NCBI GenBank assembly: GCA_950097015.1
Contig: CATNEN010000003.1
Location: forward strand, 9,095,501 to 9,159,500
Length of the DNA: 64,000 nucleotides
Direction: 5' to 3'
From: Macrostomum hystrix
Lineage: Eukaryota; Platyhelminthes; Macrostomidae
Shown: positions 1-11,228 of the stretch, one piece after another
How the letters are laid out: each line of letters starts with the position of its first letter
Position numbering within the stretch: the first letter of the stretch is position 1
Made by a program: the position numbers and the translations under genes
Notes under the pieces: model-generated
Database searches by the model: none
The model's input: the letters and a program-made list of their open reading frames with translations, nothing else
What the model was told of the DNA's origin: nothing

Positions 1-2760
1 ATGAGGGTTCAAGCAGCGCGGCACAGCAACCTGTCGAAGAATCGGAAGCTCACTAATCCATTGGGATGTCTTCTCCGCCAACAATGGATCAATCGGTTCG
101 TCCCAGTCACATCTTTGCTGCCAAGTCTCTTGCAGCATGATTTTTTCGCGAATGACACATGGAGCTAGGAAGCCACATGGATCGAACACGCACGCGATGC
201 TGCGCAACAGTTGTCGTTTCGTTGTAATTCTCACGCTACAACCCAATTCGTCAATGGTGACTGACAGAACGTCTTCCTTTGCCCGCCAATTGACACCTAG
301 GGCCTTGCTAGTTGGTGCCTCGCCTGTCAGTAGCAACTCTGATTGCGAGGCTCGCTCGGACGCCGGAATCTTAGCTAACACTTCTGCTGAGTTCGATCTC
401 CACTTGCGGGCTCGCATACCAGCTCTTCTCCACAACTCGGACAGCTGCTCAAAAAGTTGAATCGCTTGCGGCACATCCTTTGCTGAATCTAAGCTGTCGT
501 CCATGTATGTAGAGCGCAGTACAGTGCTCGCGGCCATTGGCAATTCATCCTGACGCCGTGGTGCGTTCTCTTGCGTCACGAACTGAGCTAAGAATGGCGA
601 GCAGTTTACGCCAAAGACGACGCTGCGAAACTCGTACACCTTCGGCACCGCATCACGATTCGCATGTTGTCCTCGCCAAAGAAACCGGAAGAAGCGCCGG
701 TCTTCCGGGGCCAAGCTAATTCTCAAATACATTTCCTCGATGTCACAGGACAGAGCCACTGCCTGCTTTCGGAATCTTAGCAGCACGTTGAAGAGGTCGT
801 TTTGAAGTTTTGGACCCGCGAAGATGGCGTCGTTCAGGCATATTCCATTGCAGCGTGCGGAAGCATCAAAGACGATGCGTATCTTCGTGGTATCTTTGTC
901 CGCTCGCACCACTGCTAAGTGTGGCAGGTACCACTCGCCCGACACTGGCACAGTACCGTCGACTTCTTCTATGTAGCCTTTCGTCAGATGCCCGTCGAGC
1001 ACCTCCTGGTACGCCTTCGACAGGGCTGGTTCCTTCTGCAGCCGTTTTTCAATGCCGGTCAGATGATGCAACGCCGCGTTCTTGTTGCTAGGCAACGCTG
1101 CCGGATTAGCCTTCCACGGAGTCGCCACCTCATATCGCCCAGCTTCAAACTTTAGGCTCGCCTCAACCATCTGCACTGCTCTGCGTTCTTCTGCCGACAG
1201 CAACGTTTTTAGAGCTTTCTCCGGCACCTCTTCGATCTCCCAGAACTTCTTTAGCACCTCAGCTACGTCTTCCTCGTGCGCGAAACTGAAGAATGCTTGC
1301 TGACTCTCAGCCATGCTGATCGCCGGCGCGGGATCCATCAGTCCAACACAGGTCCAGCCGATGGGTGTTAATCTTGCGATCGGTTCGCCTGGCAATCCTC
1401 CGACTTCTCGACAGGCGAAGTGCAGATCCGCATGATCAACTCCGATCAACATGTCGACGGCCTGCCTGCCCTCAATCCTGTCGAATGGAATTCCACGCAA
1501 GTGGCTCCACTGCCTAGCAAGACTGCTCCAATCGACTGCTTTCAGGTCACCTGTCACTTTTTCCGTCGTATGCGCCGACACTCTCGCTCGAAACGATCCG
1601 TCCAAGCTTCGGATGCACACCTCCACCGGTGCTGTTTGAAAGGTGCTTACCTGGCCGTTCAATACTTTCACCTTCATCACTTCCATTTTTCCTTCCAGGT
1701 GGAGCTCCGCTGCAACATCCGAGTTCAAGTAGGTACGCGTACTCGCATCGTCAAGTAGTGCATTCACTCGCAGCTCCCGGTCGCCGTTGGACAAAATAAC
1801 TGGCACAGTTCTCAATGAGATCGGCGATGCACCCTGCGCCAACAAAGTACACGACTCCTGCCGCTTACTGTCTTTAACTGCCACCTGACCTGCCGACTTT
1901 TGGGGCTTCTCATTCACACTTGGTCGCCCCCCTTCATGCCTAAATCCCATTGGGGCCTTGCGTGTCTCATGCAGCAACCGATTGTGCTTCGCCTTGCAGT
2001 TGTCCACTCCACAAATCATTCCTCGCCTGCAAGCCCCGCTTAGATGATTTCTTCCTAGACAGCAAAAGCACAACCTTTTCTGCTTCACGACTTCCCATCT
2101 GCCTGGCGTCTCCATTCTTAGAAACTTCTGACACCTCCAAACTGCATGCGGCTCATTGCACAAACAGCAAGCTTTGCGCTCATCATTCTGGTCTCTTCTA
2201 CTGTCATCTGGATTGACATTGCCAAAATGCGTGCGCGCCGAATCTGTCCGACCGTGTCTTGCTCGTGACTGCTGCTCACCACCGACTCCCTTCACAGCTT
2301 CCAAGGCTACTGTCTGGTAATCTGCCTCCGCTAGCAGCCACTCGAGCAGCACACTCAGCGAGTCATTACGCCTTCCTTCTGCGACCCAGCGATGGAATCG
2401 TGCGAGCATGTCTGCTGGCAGCTTCTTTTGCACTCTTAGATAAAGCAGACCGTTACTGTTCAGCTCCACTTCTCTACCTGCCGCCTTCAAATTCACCACC
2501 GTGACATCGAGCAAGTCGGCAAGCTGCTTCAGTCGTGACACACTCTCTGTTTGAATTGGTGGGAAGCCGTCCAGTTCCTCTAGCGCTAACACAAGCCTTC
2601 GCCGCTCTCCGCCATATTCCCGTTCCAGTCTGTCCAACGCAGCTTGATAGGCAAACTCTGAGTAGCCCAGATTCGCAACTAGCTTCAGTGCCTCACCTTG
2701 CAACGACTGTCGCAACTGCAGCAACTTGTAGGCATCCGACGATGGAGACGCGTGCACACA
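1..2760 (-). CDS. pol-type polyprotein of BEL/Pao element, partial
   Basis: One minus-strand frame is open from about 2760 to the left edge. In order it holds the end of the gag block, a Cys/His-rich segment (about 2000-2190), a retropepsin-like aspartic protease active site of the DDAS type (about 1735-1765), the Pao-type (peptidase A17) linker, and reverse transcriptase with the catalytic YMDD box at 496-507. Known family members use this product to mature and reverse-transcribe the element RNA. RNase H and integrase are expected beyond position 1. Plus-strand ORFs here are shadows. The frame has no stop in the window, but it is not joined to the upstream gag start. Confidence 0.8.
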
Positions 2761-3740
2761 AACTGTCGCTTGTCCCCTGTGAATAGAGGAATGGAGACTC
2801 TCTGCAACTGCCGCCACATATCCTGTCCGATTCTTTCTTCGGTCCAGCCTTTTGATGTACTTTTTGCTGCAGATAGCTCTGAATTCTCAAATGACCTTGG
2901 AGGCGTACCCAAATTTTCTCCTGAGTACATAGCTTGTCCACAGGCCACCTGATTGGCGTGGCTGTTAGATGCGTATACTAACTTGCCGGCCGGGGTTGGC
3001 GTCTGCACTGACTGCTCTCCGGCATTCACTCTCTCACCCCGCTGTTCTGCGCTCATTTCATTTGTCGCTCCCCCCATAAAGGTGCTGACTAAGGGGTGGG
3101 CTGGAGCTTTGGGGTGGGTGCTGGCTAGCGCTGTGGAGTTGGCGGCTTGCACTGCAGACGCGGCCTGCGACTGAATTGACATCTCCACTTGTGGCTGAGA
3201 AGGTAGCAACTGCTCCTTTGCATTCTCCAACACCTCTTCCGCTCTTAGCATCTCTAGCTTCGCGTCTAGCTCTCGTTGCCTCTCTGCAAACTCGCGCTGC
3301 ACTCTGCGCTGCTCCTCTGCAATGTCTGCACGCTGCCTTCTGACCGCCTCCAGTTCTCTCTGACGCATCTCTTTCTGCTCGCTCTCTCTTGACTCCATTC
3401 GCTCCTCTCTATCCCTCTTGTGTAATTCTCTCAGAAAATTGACGATCTCACCATAATCGGCTTCTAGCATTTCCAACTCCTTCACAGTCGGCACTTGCAC
3501 TGGCAGATTCCCAACGGCCTCGGACAGAATCTCCTGCAACACTGCACTCACTCGCTCGTAGTGATCTTCAAGCGTGCTGGCCATTTCTTCGACGTCCGCC
3601 AGAGTAGCTCCGTCCGAGCTCATCAGCCTCAGCAGCCTGTTCCGTTGCTTGGTGAAGCCGCACTTGTCTATGGCCTTCCTGGCCTTCAGTTCGATGAGAC
3701 GGCTGTCTCCCTCAGTCTTATTCGCCTCGTCTTCTGACAT
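2685..3740 (-). CDS. gag-like ORF of BEL/Pao element (DUF1759-type, disrupted)
   Basis: The ORF of 351 residues starts at an ATG 34 nt after the primer-binding site. Residues about 95-190 are a charged coiled coil rich in Glu, Arg and Gln, as in BEL/Pao gag N-termini. After the motif around residue 320 (SIPLFTGDKRQF), where family members enter the conserved gag block, the frame changes. The last roughly 30 residues are Cys/Arg-rich and read through DNA that codes in the pol frame. Part of the gag block seems to be missing at this point. I read this as a deletion with frameshift rather than programmed frameshifting. Confidence 0.7.
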   Translation of the reverse strand: MSEDEANKTEGDSRLIELKARKAIDKCGFTKQRNRLLRLMSSDGATLADVEEMASTLEDHYERVSAVLQEILSEAVGNLPVQVPTVKELEMLEADYGEIVNFLRELHKRDREERMESRESEQKEMRQRELEAVRRQRADIAEEQRRVQREFAERQRELDAKLEMLRAEEVLENAKEQLLPSQPQVEMSIQSQAASAVQAANSTALASTHPKAPAHPLVSTFMGGATNEMSAEQRGERVNAGEQSVQTPTPAGKLVYASNSHANQVACGQAMYSGENLGTPPRSFENSELSAAKSTSKGWTEERIGQDMWRQLQRVSIPLFTGDKRQFVCTRLHRRMPTSCCSCDSRCKVRH

Positions 3741-3773
3741 TTACGGTGAAGAAATCTAAAAATATTAAGTGTA

Positions 3774-3792
3774 GAACCACGCTCTGCTACCA
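3774..3792 (-). other. primer-binding site of the BEL/Pao element
   Basis: On the minus strand TGGTAGCAGAGCGTGGTTC follows the LTR end after a 5-nt gap. A TGG start immediately downstream of the LTR is the expected form of a site pairing with the CCA end of a tRNA primer. The tRNA identity was not determined. Confidence 0.65.
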
Positions 3793-3797
3793 ATTTA

Positions 3798-4108
3798 TGT
3801 TGCCTCGCACTCTCAAGACAAGCATAAAGCACGGATATCAAGACAAATCAACGGAAAATCTTAGTTTAGTAAGCTGTCTCGCATTTGCGGTCAACTGAGT
3901 TTATTGTTTCGTTACGAAAAAAAAGCATACGCTTCAAACTTCAATAAGAAAGATGTATGTCGCTTATAAACTGATTGGGGTGGGTGAGAAAGTGGGGAGG
4001 GGTGACACGACCAACCTCTCAGGGGTAGAAAGCGTGCAAGGTGAGCATACATGTACAGACTGATCTAAAGTAGAAACAGGCAGGACAATTGGCGAAGCCT
4101 TCTAAACA
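3798..4108 (-). repeat. 5' LTR of the BEL/Pao element
   Basis: On the minus strand the block begins TGTTTAG and ends GGCAACA, the TG...CA form of an LTR. It contains a CCAAT box (3971-3978, CCAATCAG), a TATA box (3963-3970, TTTATAAG) and a poly(A) signal AATAAA (3900-3905) in the correct order for U3-R-U5. The right boundary is supported independently: the fucolectin C copy at 28309-28593 matches the flank of gene A up to this point and then continues into different DNA. The second LTR is outside the window, so the LTR pair itself is not seen. Confidence 0.75.
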
Positions 4109-4211
4109 CCCAACACACAACTTTCATATTTCTTAAATTTCACATAGTTAAAACACTTTTTAGTAAAACGAGTTGAGCAGAGCAACTCGAGGGTGTATAG
4201 CCTAGAGGTTT

Positions 4212-7200
4212 TCAACCGAAGGCGGCAATAAATTTGGCTGAACCATCTTGAACGCTGCCACTGAAAACTTCCGGGATGTTGATGGAGCCGAATAGCCAGC
4301 AGTCGCTGCTTGCTGGTTTGAGCAGAGCAAACAAGCAGTTAGGCAGCATCAAACACTGGATCAGGCACTCTGACTGGGACTTCCGACCGGACCAGGCGCT
4401 CAGGAGGCTGCTAGATGAAGCTGAGAAGCTGGGCTGAGTCTCAGAAGCGTAGAAGGGATACTCCTTGACGACTGGAATGTAAGCTCAAAATATTGAATTT
4501 GAGTGTGATTGTTTGTGAATTTGACGCTTGGAAAAAATAATGTACTTTGTGTTCTTGCACTTGCTCAATTGTGTCATCATTTGAGTAAGCCTGTTTGTTT
4601 GGGCCCACAAAGCATCGTTGTCACCTAATCACGTGTTTACCGCGTGCTGTTTATCTCGCGTTGATTGGCCGGGCCTCCATGGCTGCCTCTCGCCGCGGGC
4701 TGCCTCCCCCCAGCTGCGCCGTGATTGGCCAGTGGGGGGCTGGGCACAGTCACATTAAGTACGTCGCCGCATTGTCTCGTTTATTTTGGGTGCCATAGCT
4801 TGGGGGTAGAGTCCGTGTGTACTAGTGGGGAGCTAGTCCAGGGATTACAAATAACGGTGCGCTGTTCTGTGTTCCCACTGTACGCATTCTCCAGCTTATG
4901 TGTCCTGACGCCTTGATAAATGTATTGAATTCGCTGCGTTCCTACGCGACTGCCAAGTCACATGGAAGTGTCCTCTTTAGATTTTTGAACGTTTGTGAGA
5001 ACTCGCGTTCTGACGCTGGACATTAGTACTCAGGCAAAACCCCACCGAGTATTTAGGGCCGTTAGGGAATATAGTGATGGGCGAGTCGCGCCATGGTCCC
5101 ACGGAATATAAAAATTTTGGCATCTGTTCTTTACTGGTGAACACGTCGATCTCGCAAAAGTGCAGAAAAGCCTGCGTGGCGATGACACCGGAGAGATTTC
5201 TGTAGATGGTCAGATAGCGACCAGAAACAGGGCTGGAGCAGTTGAGCAGTATCGGATTGCTTGCAATGGTGGCTGGACCCGCGTAGTAGGCACACAAATC
5301 AAACAGGAAACTGTTGAATCTAGTCCACGCTGATTGGTCGTTGCTTACGCCTAGATGAAATAGTTGTGTCTATCTATAAATAGTTATAGATGAAATAGAT
5401 GATAGTTAAAATGATTGGTTTATGTAAACACCTCCTATTTATTATATCTATACAGTTCTTTTTTCAATTTTTCAATACCGTACCACTAAAAAACATCAAA
5501 ACCAAATGTTAAGAAAACAATTTAAAGGCCAGAAACGAAAGAACATAACTTGGCTAATTTATATTAAAAACTGATTTCTACCATATGAGTATACTATTAC
5601 ACTAGACCTGAATGCAGGTCGTGAGTTCGATTCCTGAACAATCTATGTCCTTGGAACTAAACAATTAAAGTAATCGATGGACCAACAATACATGTAAGCT
5701 GTACATCAAGCCTAGCAATTATTGTATGTGTTTTTAGTATTATAACAATTATATAAATATTAATTATTTACAAATTGACCCTATTCTGCCAGATGTACAG
5801 CCGACAGCACAATATCCAGCTATTGCGCGGCGCATCTGAAGGCTGCGTACAGCTGAAGCTACACCAACCCTCATGAATGATTACCCCAGGGGGTAATGCT
5901 GGTGCCCATTTAACAGCTGAAGCTACACCAACCCTCATGAATGATTACCCCAGGGGGTAATGCTGGTGCCCATTTAACAGCTGAAGCTACACCAACCCTC
6001 ATGAATGATTACCCCAGGGGGTAATGCTGGTGCCCATTTAACAGCTGAAGCTACACCAACCCTCATGAATGATTACCCCAGGGGATAATGCTGGTGCCCA
6101 TTTAACAGCTGAAGCTACACCAACCCTCATGAATGATTACCCCAGGGGGTAATGCTGGTGCCCATTTAACAGCTGAAGCTACACCAACCCTCATGAATGA
6201 TTACCCCAGGGGGTAATGCTGGTGCCCATTTAACAGCTGAAGCTACACCAACCCTCATGAATGATTACCCCAGGGGGTAATGCTGGTGCCCATTTAACAG
6301 CTGAAGCTACACCAACCCTCATGAATGATTACCCCAGGTGGTAATGCTGGTGCCCATTTAACAGCTGAAGCTACACCAACCCTCATGAATGATTACCCCA
6401 GGTGGTAATGCTGGTGCCCATTTAACAGCTGAAGCTACACCAACCCTCATGAATGATTACCCCAGGGGGTAATGCTGGTGCCCATTTAACAGCTGAAGCT
6501 ACACCAACCCTCATGAATGATTACCCCAGGTGGTAATGCTGGTGCCCATTTAACAACTGGGTAAACTGAAGCAATGCATAGTTAAGTGTCTTGCTAAAGG
6601 GCACAAATTGTTCCAGTGCAGTCGGGAATCGAACCCCTGACCTTAAATAAATTAAGCCACTAATCTGACGCTGTCCTTTACTTTAAAAGATCAATAAAAC
6701 AACTAACCGACACTGATCTGCGAGAATCTGTTTGCGTTCGATTGAGCATCGATCCGATTCCACACCCGGACAGCGGTGACTGCTCGGGGTTGCAGCATGT
6801 CAAGTGTCCACCAGGGCAGAGGATCATATTGACCAGAGTGAATGCACCTGACGCCATTCAGAAAGTTGCCGTTGGTATCGCCATCGTTCGCCAGCCACGA
6901 TTTTGTCTCAGTGAAATTCGGCGAATTGCTCGATGACTGATTGGCAGCCAGGTTCTTCTCCAACTGGAGAACCTTGTAGCCTGCGCAGATTTTATCCCAA
7001 TCAGGACTCGAACTTTCAGAAACTTCTCCCACATTTGTCCCTGTACTAATTTCTCCTGGCCTTTCACTCAACCCTCCTGCCTCTCACACCCTACCCTCCT
7101 GACTCTCACACCCTACCCTCCTGACTCTCACACCCTACCCTCCTGACTCTCACACCCTACCCTCCTGACTCTCACACCCTACCCTCCTGACTCTCACACC

Positions 7201-7330
7201 CTACCCTCCTGCCTCTCACTGCACCCTTCCCGTCGATGCTCAACTCACCGTGAGCAAACTGGTCGATCTGCATAGTTAAAAGCACCCAAGTCGAAACCAA
7301 GAGTTGCCAATTGCAGTTCTGCGCAGCCAT
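4212..7330 (-). CDS. secreted fucolectin-like lectin with PAN/apple-like C-terminus (gene A)
   Basis: Four exons: 7249-7330, 6708-7040, 5135-5350 and 4212-4471, with GT-AG junctions in phase, giving 296 residues (301 if the second acceptor is at 7055). Exon 1 codes a hydrophobic signal peptide. Exons 2 and 3 form an F5/8-C-like fucolectin (FTP) domain with the family signatures LPWWTLD, VRVWNRID and SGRYLTIYRN. Exon 4 carries a Cys-patterned PAN/apple-like segment (SECLIQC, then NC and DCWLFG) and a TGA stop. FTP lectins bind fucose-type sugars in innate recognition. That role is inferred here. The upstream TTG in frame at 7354 is not the start; ATG 7330 is. Copies B and C below share the architecture. 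A BEL LTR sits just downstream. Confidence 0.8.
5600..5690 (+). mobile_element. possible SINE fragment with B-box
   Basis: GAGTTCGATTCC (about 5619-5630) resembles a tRNA B-box and is followed by a CCTTGGAACTAAACAATTAAAG tail-like stretch. Only a short remnant in gene A intron 2. Confidence 0.3.
5850..6555. repeat. 64-bp minisatellite, 11 copies, in gene A intron 2
   Basis: Eleven near-identical 64-bp units differ mainly at one site (CAGGGGGT versus CAGGTGGT). Every unit contains the inverted repeat ATTACCCC-AG-GGGGTAAT. The unit matches the body of the adjacent SINE-like sequence, suggesting internal expansion of a SINE. Confidence 0.95.
6556..6660 (-). mobile_element. tRNA-like SINE fragment, source of the 64-bp array
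   Basis: Minus strand: GGGTTCGATTCCC (6624-6636) is a Pol III B-box. It is followed by a body with the GTGCCC...TTGCTAAAGG pattern common in marine animal SINEs. The body runs directly into the 64-bp array. Confidence 0.55.
7073..7225. repeat. 22-bp minisatellite in gene A intron 1
   Basis: About seven copies of CTCCTGACTCTCACACCCTACC between exons 1 and 2 of gene A. Pyrimidine-rich on the plus strand. Confidence 0.9.
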
Positions 7331-7600
7331 GAGAAATTTTAATTGCCTCTTCAATTGAGTTTCAGCAGCAGAAAACTTTCTTAAGCGTTTGACATGTTAG
7401 AGAGCTGTAGTTCTTTGCTATTTATAAGTATTGCAGTTTAAACAGTTGCCCGGTTAACTTCTCACGACGAATCATCAAACGTAGCCCTAATGCTCATGCA
7501 GGCAATAAATGATTCAATCAGATTTTCTCCTTTGCTTTTCCTTAACAATGCCTACCTTGTAAGGACGGACTCGTGAGTTAACTAGGCAACGCAACAATTC
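7331..7600 (-). promoter_or_regulatory. putative promoter/5' UTR of fucolectin gene A, shared with copy C
   Basis: The DNA upstream of the gene A ATG aligns with 26505-26751 on the opposite strand. The alignment includes GAGTCCGTCCTT, AGGCATTGTTAAGGA, AAGCAAAGGA and ATTGCCTGCA blocks. Conservation outside coding DNA between the two duplicates marks a duplicated promoter or 5' leader. No clear TATA box was assigned. Confidence 0.5.
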
Positions 7601-7734
7601 AACAGAAATGTGCTTCTTTTCATCCCTGGTATAAAACGAGATGTAGGACGACAATTAAGACGACACCTCTGAATTAAAATACTTATACTTGAAGCCTTTA
7701 ATAAACGAATCAAAAAAATTGCAACTTGTCTGTC

Positions 7735-10700
7735 TGAAAAGTGGGAAATGTGAGGCAGGTGGGAGATGAGACAGGTGGTTGATGAGACAGGTGGGATATG
7801 AGACAGGTGGTTGATAAGACAAGTGGGATATGAGACAGGTGGGATATGAGACAGGTGGGATATGAGACAGGTGGCTGATAAGACAGGTGGGATATGAGAC
7901 AGGTGGGATATGAGACAGGTGGGATATGAGACAGGTGGCTGATAAGACAGGTGGGATATGAGACAGGTGGCTGATAAGACAGGTGGGATATGAGACAGGT
8001 GGTTGATGAGACAGGTGGGTGATGAGACAGGTGGTTGATGAGACAGGTGGTTGATAAGACAGGTGGGAGATAAGACAGGTGGTTGATAAGACAGGTGGTT
8101 GATAAGACAGGTGGTTGATGAGACAGGTGGTTGATAAGACAGGTGGTTGATAGACAGGTGGTTGATAAGACAGGTGGTTGATAAGACAGGTGGTTGATAA
8201 GACAGGTGGTTGATAAGACAGGTGGTTGATAAGACAGGTGGTTGATAAGACAGGTGGGAGATGAGACAGGTGGTTGATAAGACAGGTGGTTGATAAGACA
8301 GGTGGTTGATAAGACAGGTGGTTGATAAGACAGGTGGTTGATAAGACAGGTGGTTGATAAGACAGGTGGTTGATAAGACAGGTGGTTGATAGACAGGTGG
8401 TTGATGAGAGAGTTGCGAGATGAGACAGGTGAGAGATGAGGCAGTTGGGGAATGAGACAGGTGAGAGATGAGACAGTTGGGAGATGAGGCAGTTGGGAAA
8501 TGAGACAGGTGGGAGATGAGGCAGTTGGGAAATGAGACAGGTGGGAGATGAGACAGGTGGTTGATAAGACAGGTGGGAGATGAGACAGGTGGTTGATAAG
8601 ACAGGTGGTTGATAAGACAGGTGGGAGATGAGACAGGTGGTTGATAAGACAGGTGGTTGATAGACAGGTGGTTGATGAGAGAGTTGCGAGATGAGACAGG
8701 TGAGAGATGAGGCAGTTGGGAAATGAGACAGGTGGGAGATGAGACAGGTGGTTGATAAGACAGGTGGTTGATAAGACAGGTGGTTGATAAGACAGGTGGT
8801 TGATAAGACAGGTGGTTGATAAGACAGGTGGTTGATAAAACAGGTGGTTGATAAGACAGGTGGTTGATAAGACAGGTGGTTGATAAGACAGGTGGTTAAT
8901 AGACAGGTGGTTGATAGACAGAGAGTTGCGAGATGAGACAAGTGAGAGATGAGACAGTTGGGAAATGAGACAGGTGGCTGATAAGACAGGTGGGATATGA
9001 GACAGGTGGTTGATGAGACAGGTGGGTGATGAGATAGGTGGTTGATAAGACAGGTGGTTGATAAGACAGGTGGTTGATAAGACAGGTGGTTGATAGACAG
9101 GTGGTTGATAAGACAGGTGGTTGATAAGACAGGTGGTTGATAAGACAGGTGGTTGATAAGACAGGTGGGAGATGAGACAGGTGGTTGATAAGACAGGTGG
9201 TTGATAAGACAGGTGGTTGATAAGACAGGTGGTTGATAAGACAGGTGGTTGATAAGACAGGTGGTTGATAAGACAGGTGGTTGATGAGAGAGTTGCGAGA
9301 TGAGACAGGTGAGAGATGAGGCAGTTGGGAAATGAGACAGGTGGGAGATGAGGCAGTTGGGATATGAGACAGGTGGGATATGAGACAGGTGGGATATGAG
9401 ACAGTTGGGAAATGAGACAGGTGGCTGATAAGACAGGTGGGATATGAGACAGGTGGTTGATGAGACAGGTGGGTGATGAGATAGGTGGTTGATAAGACAG
9501 GTGGTTGATAAGACAGGTGGTTGATGAGACAGGTGGGTGATGAGACAGGTGGTTGATAGACAGGTGGTTGATAAGACAGGTGGTTGATAAGACAGGTGGT
9601 TGATAAGACAGGTGGTTGATAAGACAGGTGGGAGATGAGACAGGTGGTTGATAAGACAGGTGGTTGATAAGACAGGTGGTTGATAAGACAGGTGGTTGAT
9701 AAGACAGGTGGTTGATAAGACAGGTGGTTGATGAGAGAGTTGCGAGATGAGACAGGTGAGAGATGAGGCAGTTGGGATATGAGACAGGTGGGATATGAGA
9801 CAGGTGGGATATGAGACAGGTGGGATATGAGACAGGTGGCTGATAAGACAGGTGGGATATGAGACAGGTGGTTGATGAGACAGGTGGGTGATGAGATAGG
9901 TGGTTGATAAGACAGGTGGTTGATAAGACAGGTGGTTGATAAGACAGGTGGTTGATAGACAGGTGGTTGATAAGACAGGTGGTTGATAAGACAGGTGGTT
10001 GATAAGACAGGTGGGAGATGAGACAGGTGGTTGATAAGACAGGTGGTTGATAAGACAGGTGGTTGATAAGACAGGTGGTTGATAAGACAGGTGGTTGATG
10101 AGAGAGTTGCGAGATGAGACAGGTGAGAGATGAGGCAGTTGGGAAATGAGACAGGTGGGAGATGAGGCAGTTGGGAAATGAGACAGGTGGGAGATGAGAT
10201 AGGTGGTTGATAAGACAGGTGGGAGATGAGACAGGTGGTTGATAAGACAGGTGGTTGATAAGACAGGTGGTTGATAAGACAGGTGGTTGATAAGACAGGT
10301 GGTTGATAAGACAGGTGGTTGATAAGACAGGTGGTTGATAAGACAGGTGGGAGATGAGACAGGTGGTTTATAGACAGGTGGTTGATGAGAGAGTTGCGAG
10401 ATGAGACAGGTGAGAGATGAGGCAGTTGGGAAATGAGACAGGTGGGAGATGAGACAGGTGGTTGATAAGACAGGTGGTTGATAAGACAGGTGGTTGATAA
10501 GACAGGTGGTTGATAAGACAGGTGGTTGATAAGACAGGTGGTTGATAAGACAGGTGGTTGATAAGACAGGTGGTTGATAAGACAGGTGGTTGATAGACAG
10601 AGAGTTGCGAGATGAGACAGGTGAGAGATGAGGCAGTTGGGAAATGAGACAGGTGAGAGATGAGACAGTTGGGAGATGAGGCAGTTGGGAAATGAGACAG

Positions 10701-11228
10701 GTGGGAGATGAGGCAGTTGGGAAATGAGACAGGTGAGAGATGAGAATGTTGGGAGATGAGACAGTTGGGAGATGAGGCAGTTGGGAAATGAGACAGTTGG
10801 GGGAGATGAGACAGTTGGGAGATGAGGCAGTTGGGAGATGAGACAGTTGGGAGATGAGGCAGTTGGGAAATGAGACAGTTGGGAGATGAGACAGTTGGGA
10901 GATGAGGCAGTTGGGAGATGAGACAGTTGGGAGATGAGACAGTTGGGAGATGAGACAGTTGGGAGATGAGACAGTTGAGAGATGAGACAGTTGGGAGATG
11001 AGGCAGTTGGGAGATGAGGCAGTTGGGAAATGAGACAGGTGAGAGATGAGACAGTTGGGAGATGAGGCAGTTGGGAAATGAGACAGGTGAGAGATGAGAC
11101 AGTTGGGAAATGAGACAGGTGAGAGATGAGGCAGTTGGGAAATGAGACAGGTGAGAGATGAGACAGTTGGGAGATGAGGAAGTTGGGAAATGAGACAGGT
11201 GAGAGATGAGACAGGTGGGAGATGATAC
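7735..11228. repeat. 3.5-kb array of 16-bp units with higher-order structure
   Basis: The basic unit is GTTGATAAGACAGGTG, with GGGAGATGAGACAGGT and GGGATATGAGACAGGT variants and occasional 15-bp units. A marker phrase with GAGAGAGTTGCGAGATGAG recurs near 8405, 8675, 8925, 9290, 9730, 10100, 10390 and 10600, showing blocks of several units duplicated together. The right third is dominated by the GACAGTTGGGAGATGA type. The minus-strand open frame at 7655-8941 exists only because the 16-mer lacks stops; it is not a gene. Confidence 0.95.

Larger units (their letters stand above)
1..4108 (-). mobile_element. BEL/Pao LTR retrotransposon, 5' part, truncated by window edge
   Basis: Reading on the minus strand from 4108: a 311-bp LTR, a primer-binding site, a gag-like ORF starting at 3740, then a pol frame open to the left edge. 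The order gag, Cys-rich region, aspartic protease and reverse transcriptase, and the coiled-coil DUF1759-like start, are typical of BEL/Pao elements. RNase H, integrase and the 3' LTR would lie outside the window. The gag frame and pol frame do not join: the reading frame shifts near 2760-2790, so this copy is probably defective. It lies in the same orientation as fucolectin gene A, about 100 bp beyond its stop codon. Confidence 0.85.

Noticed and set aside
7655-8941. 428-codon minus-strand ORF rich in Leu, Ser, Pro and Thr
   Set aside because: It is a translation of the stop-free 16-bp array; its residues repeat every 16 codons and it ends with the array.
7735-11228. CRISPR-like array of short repeats
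   Set aside because: Units are contiguous, with no unique spacers, and the DNA is eukaryotic.
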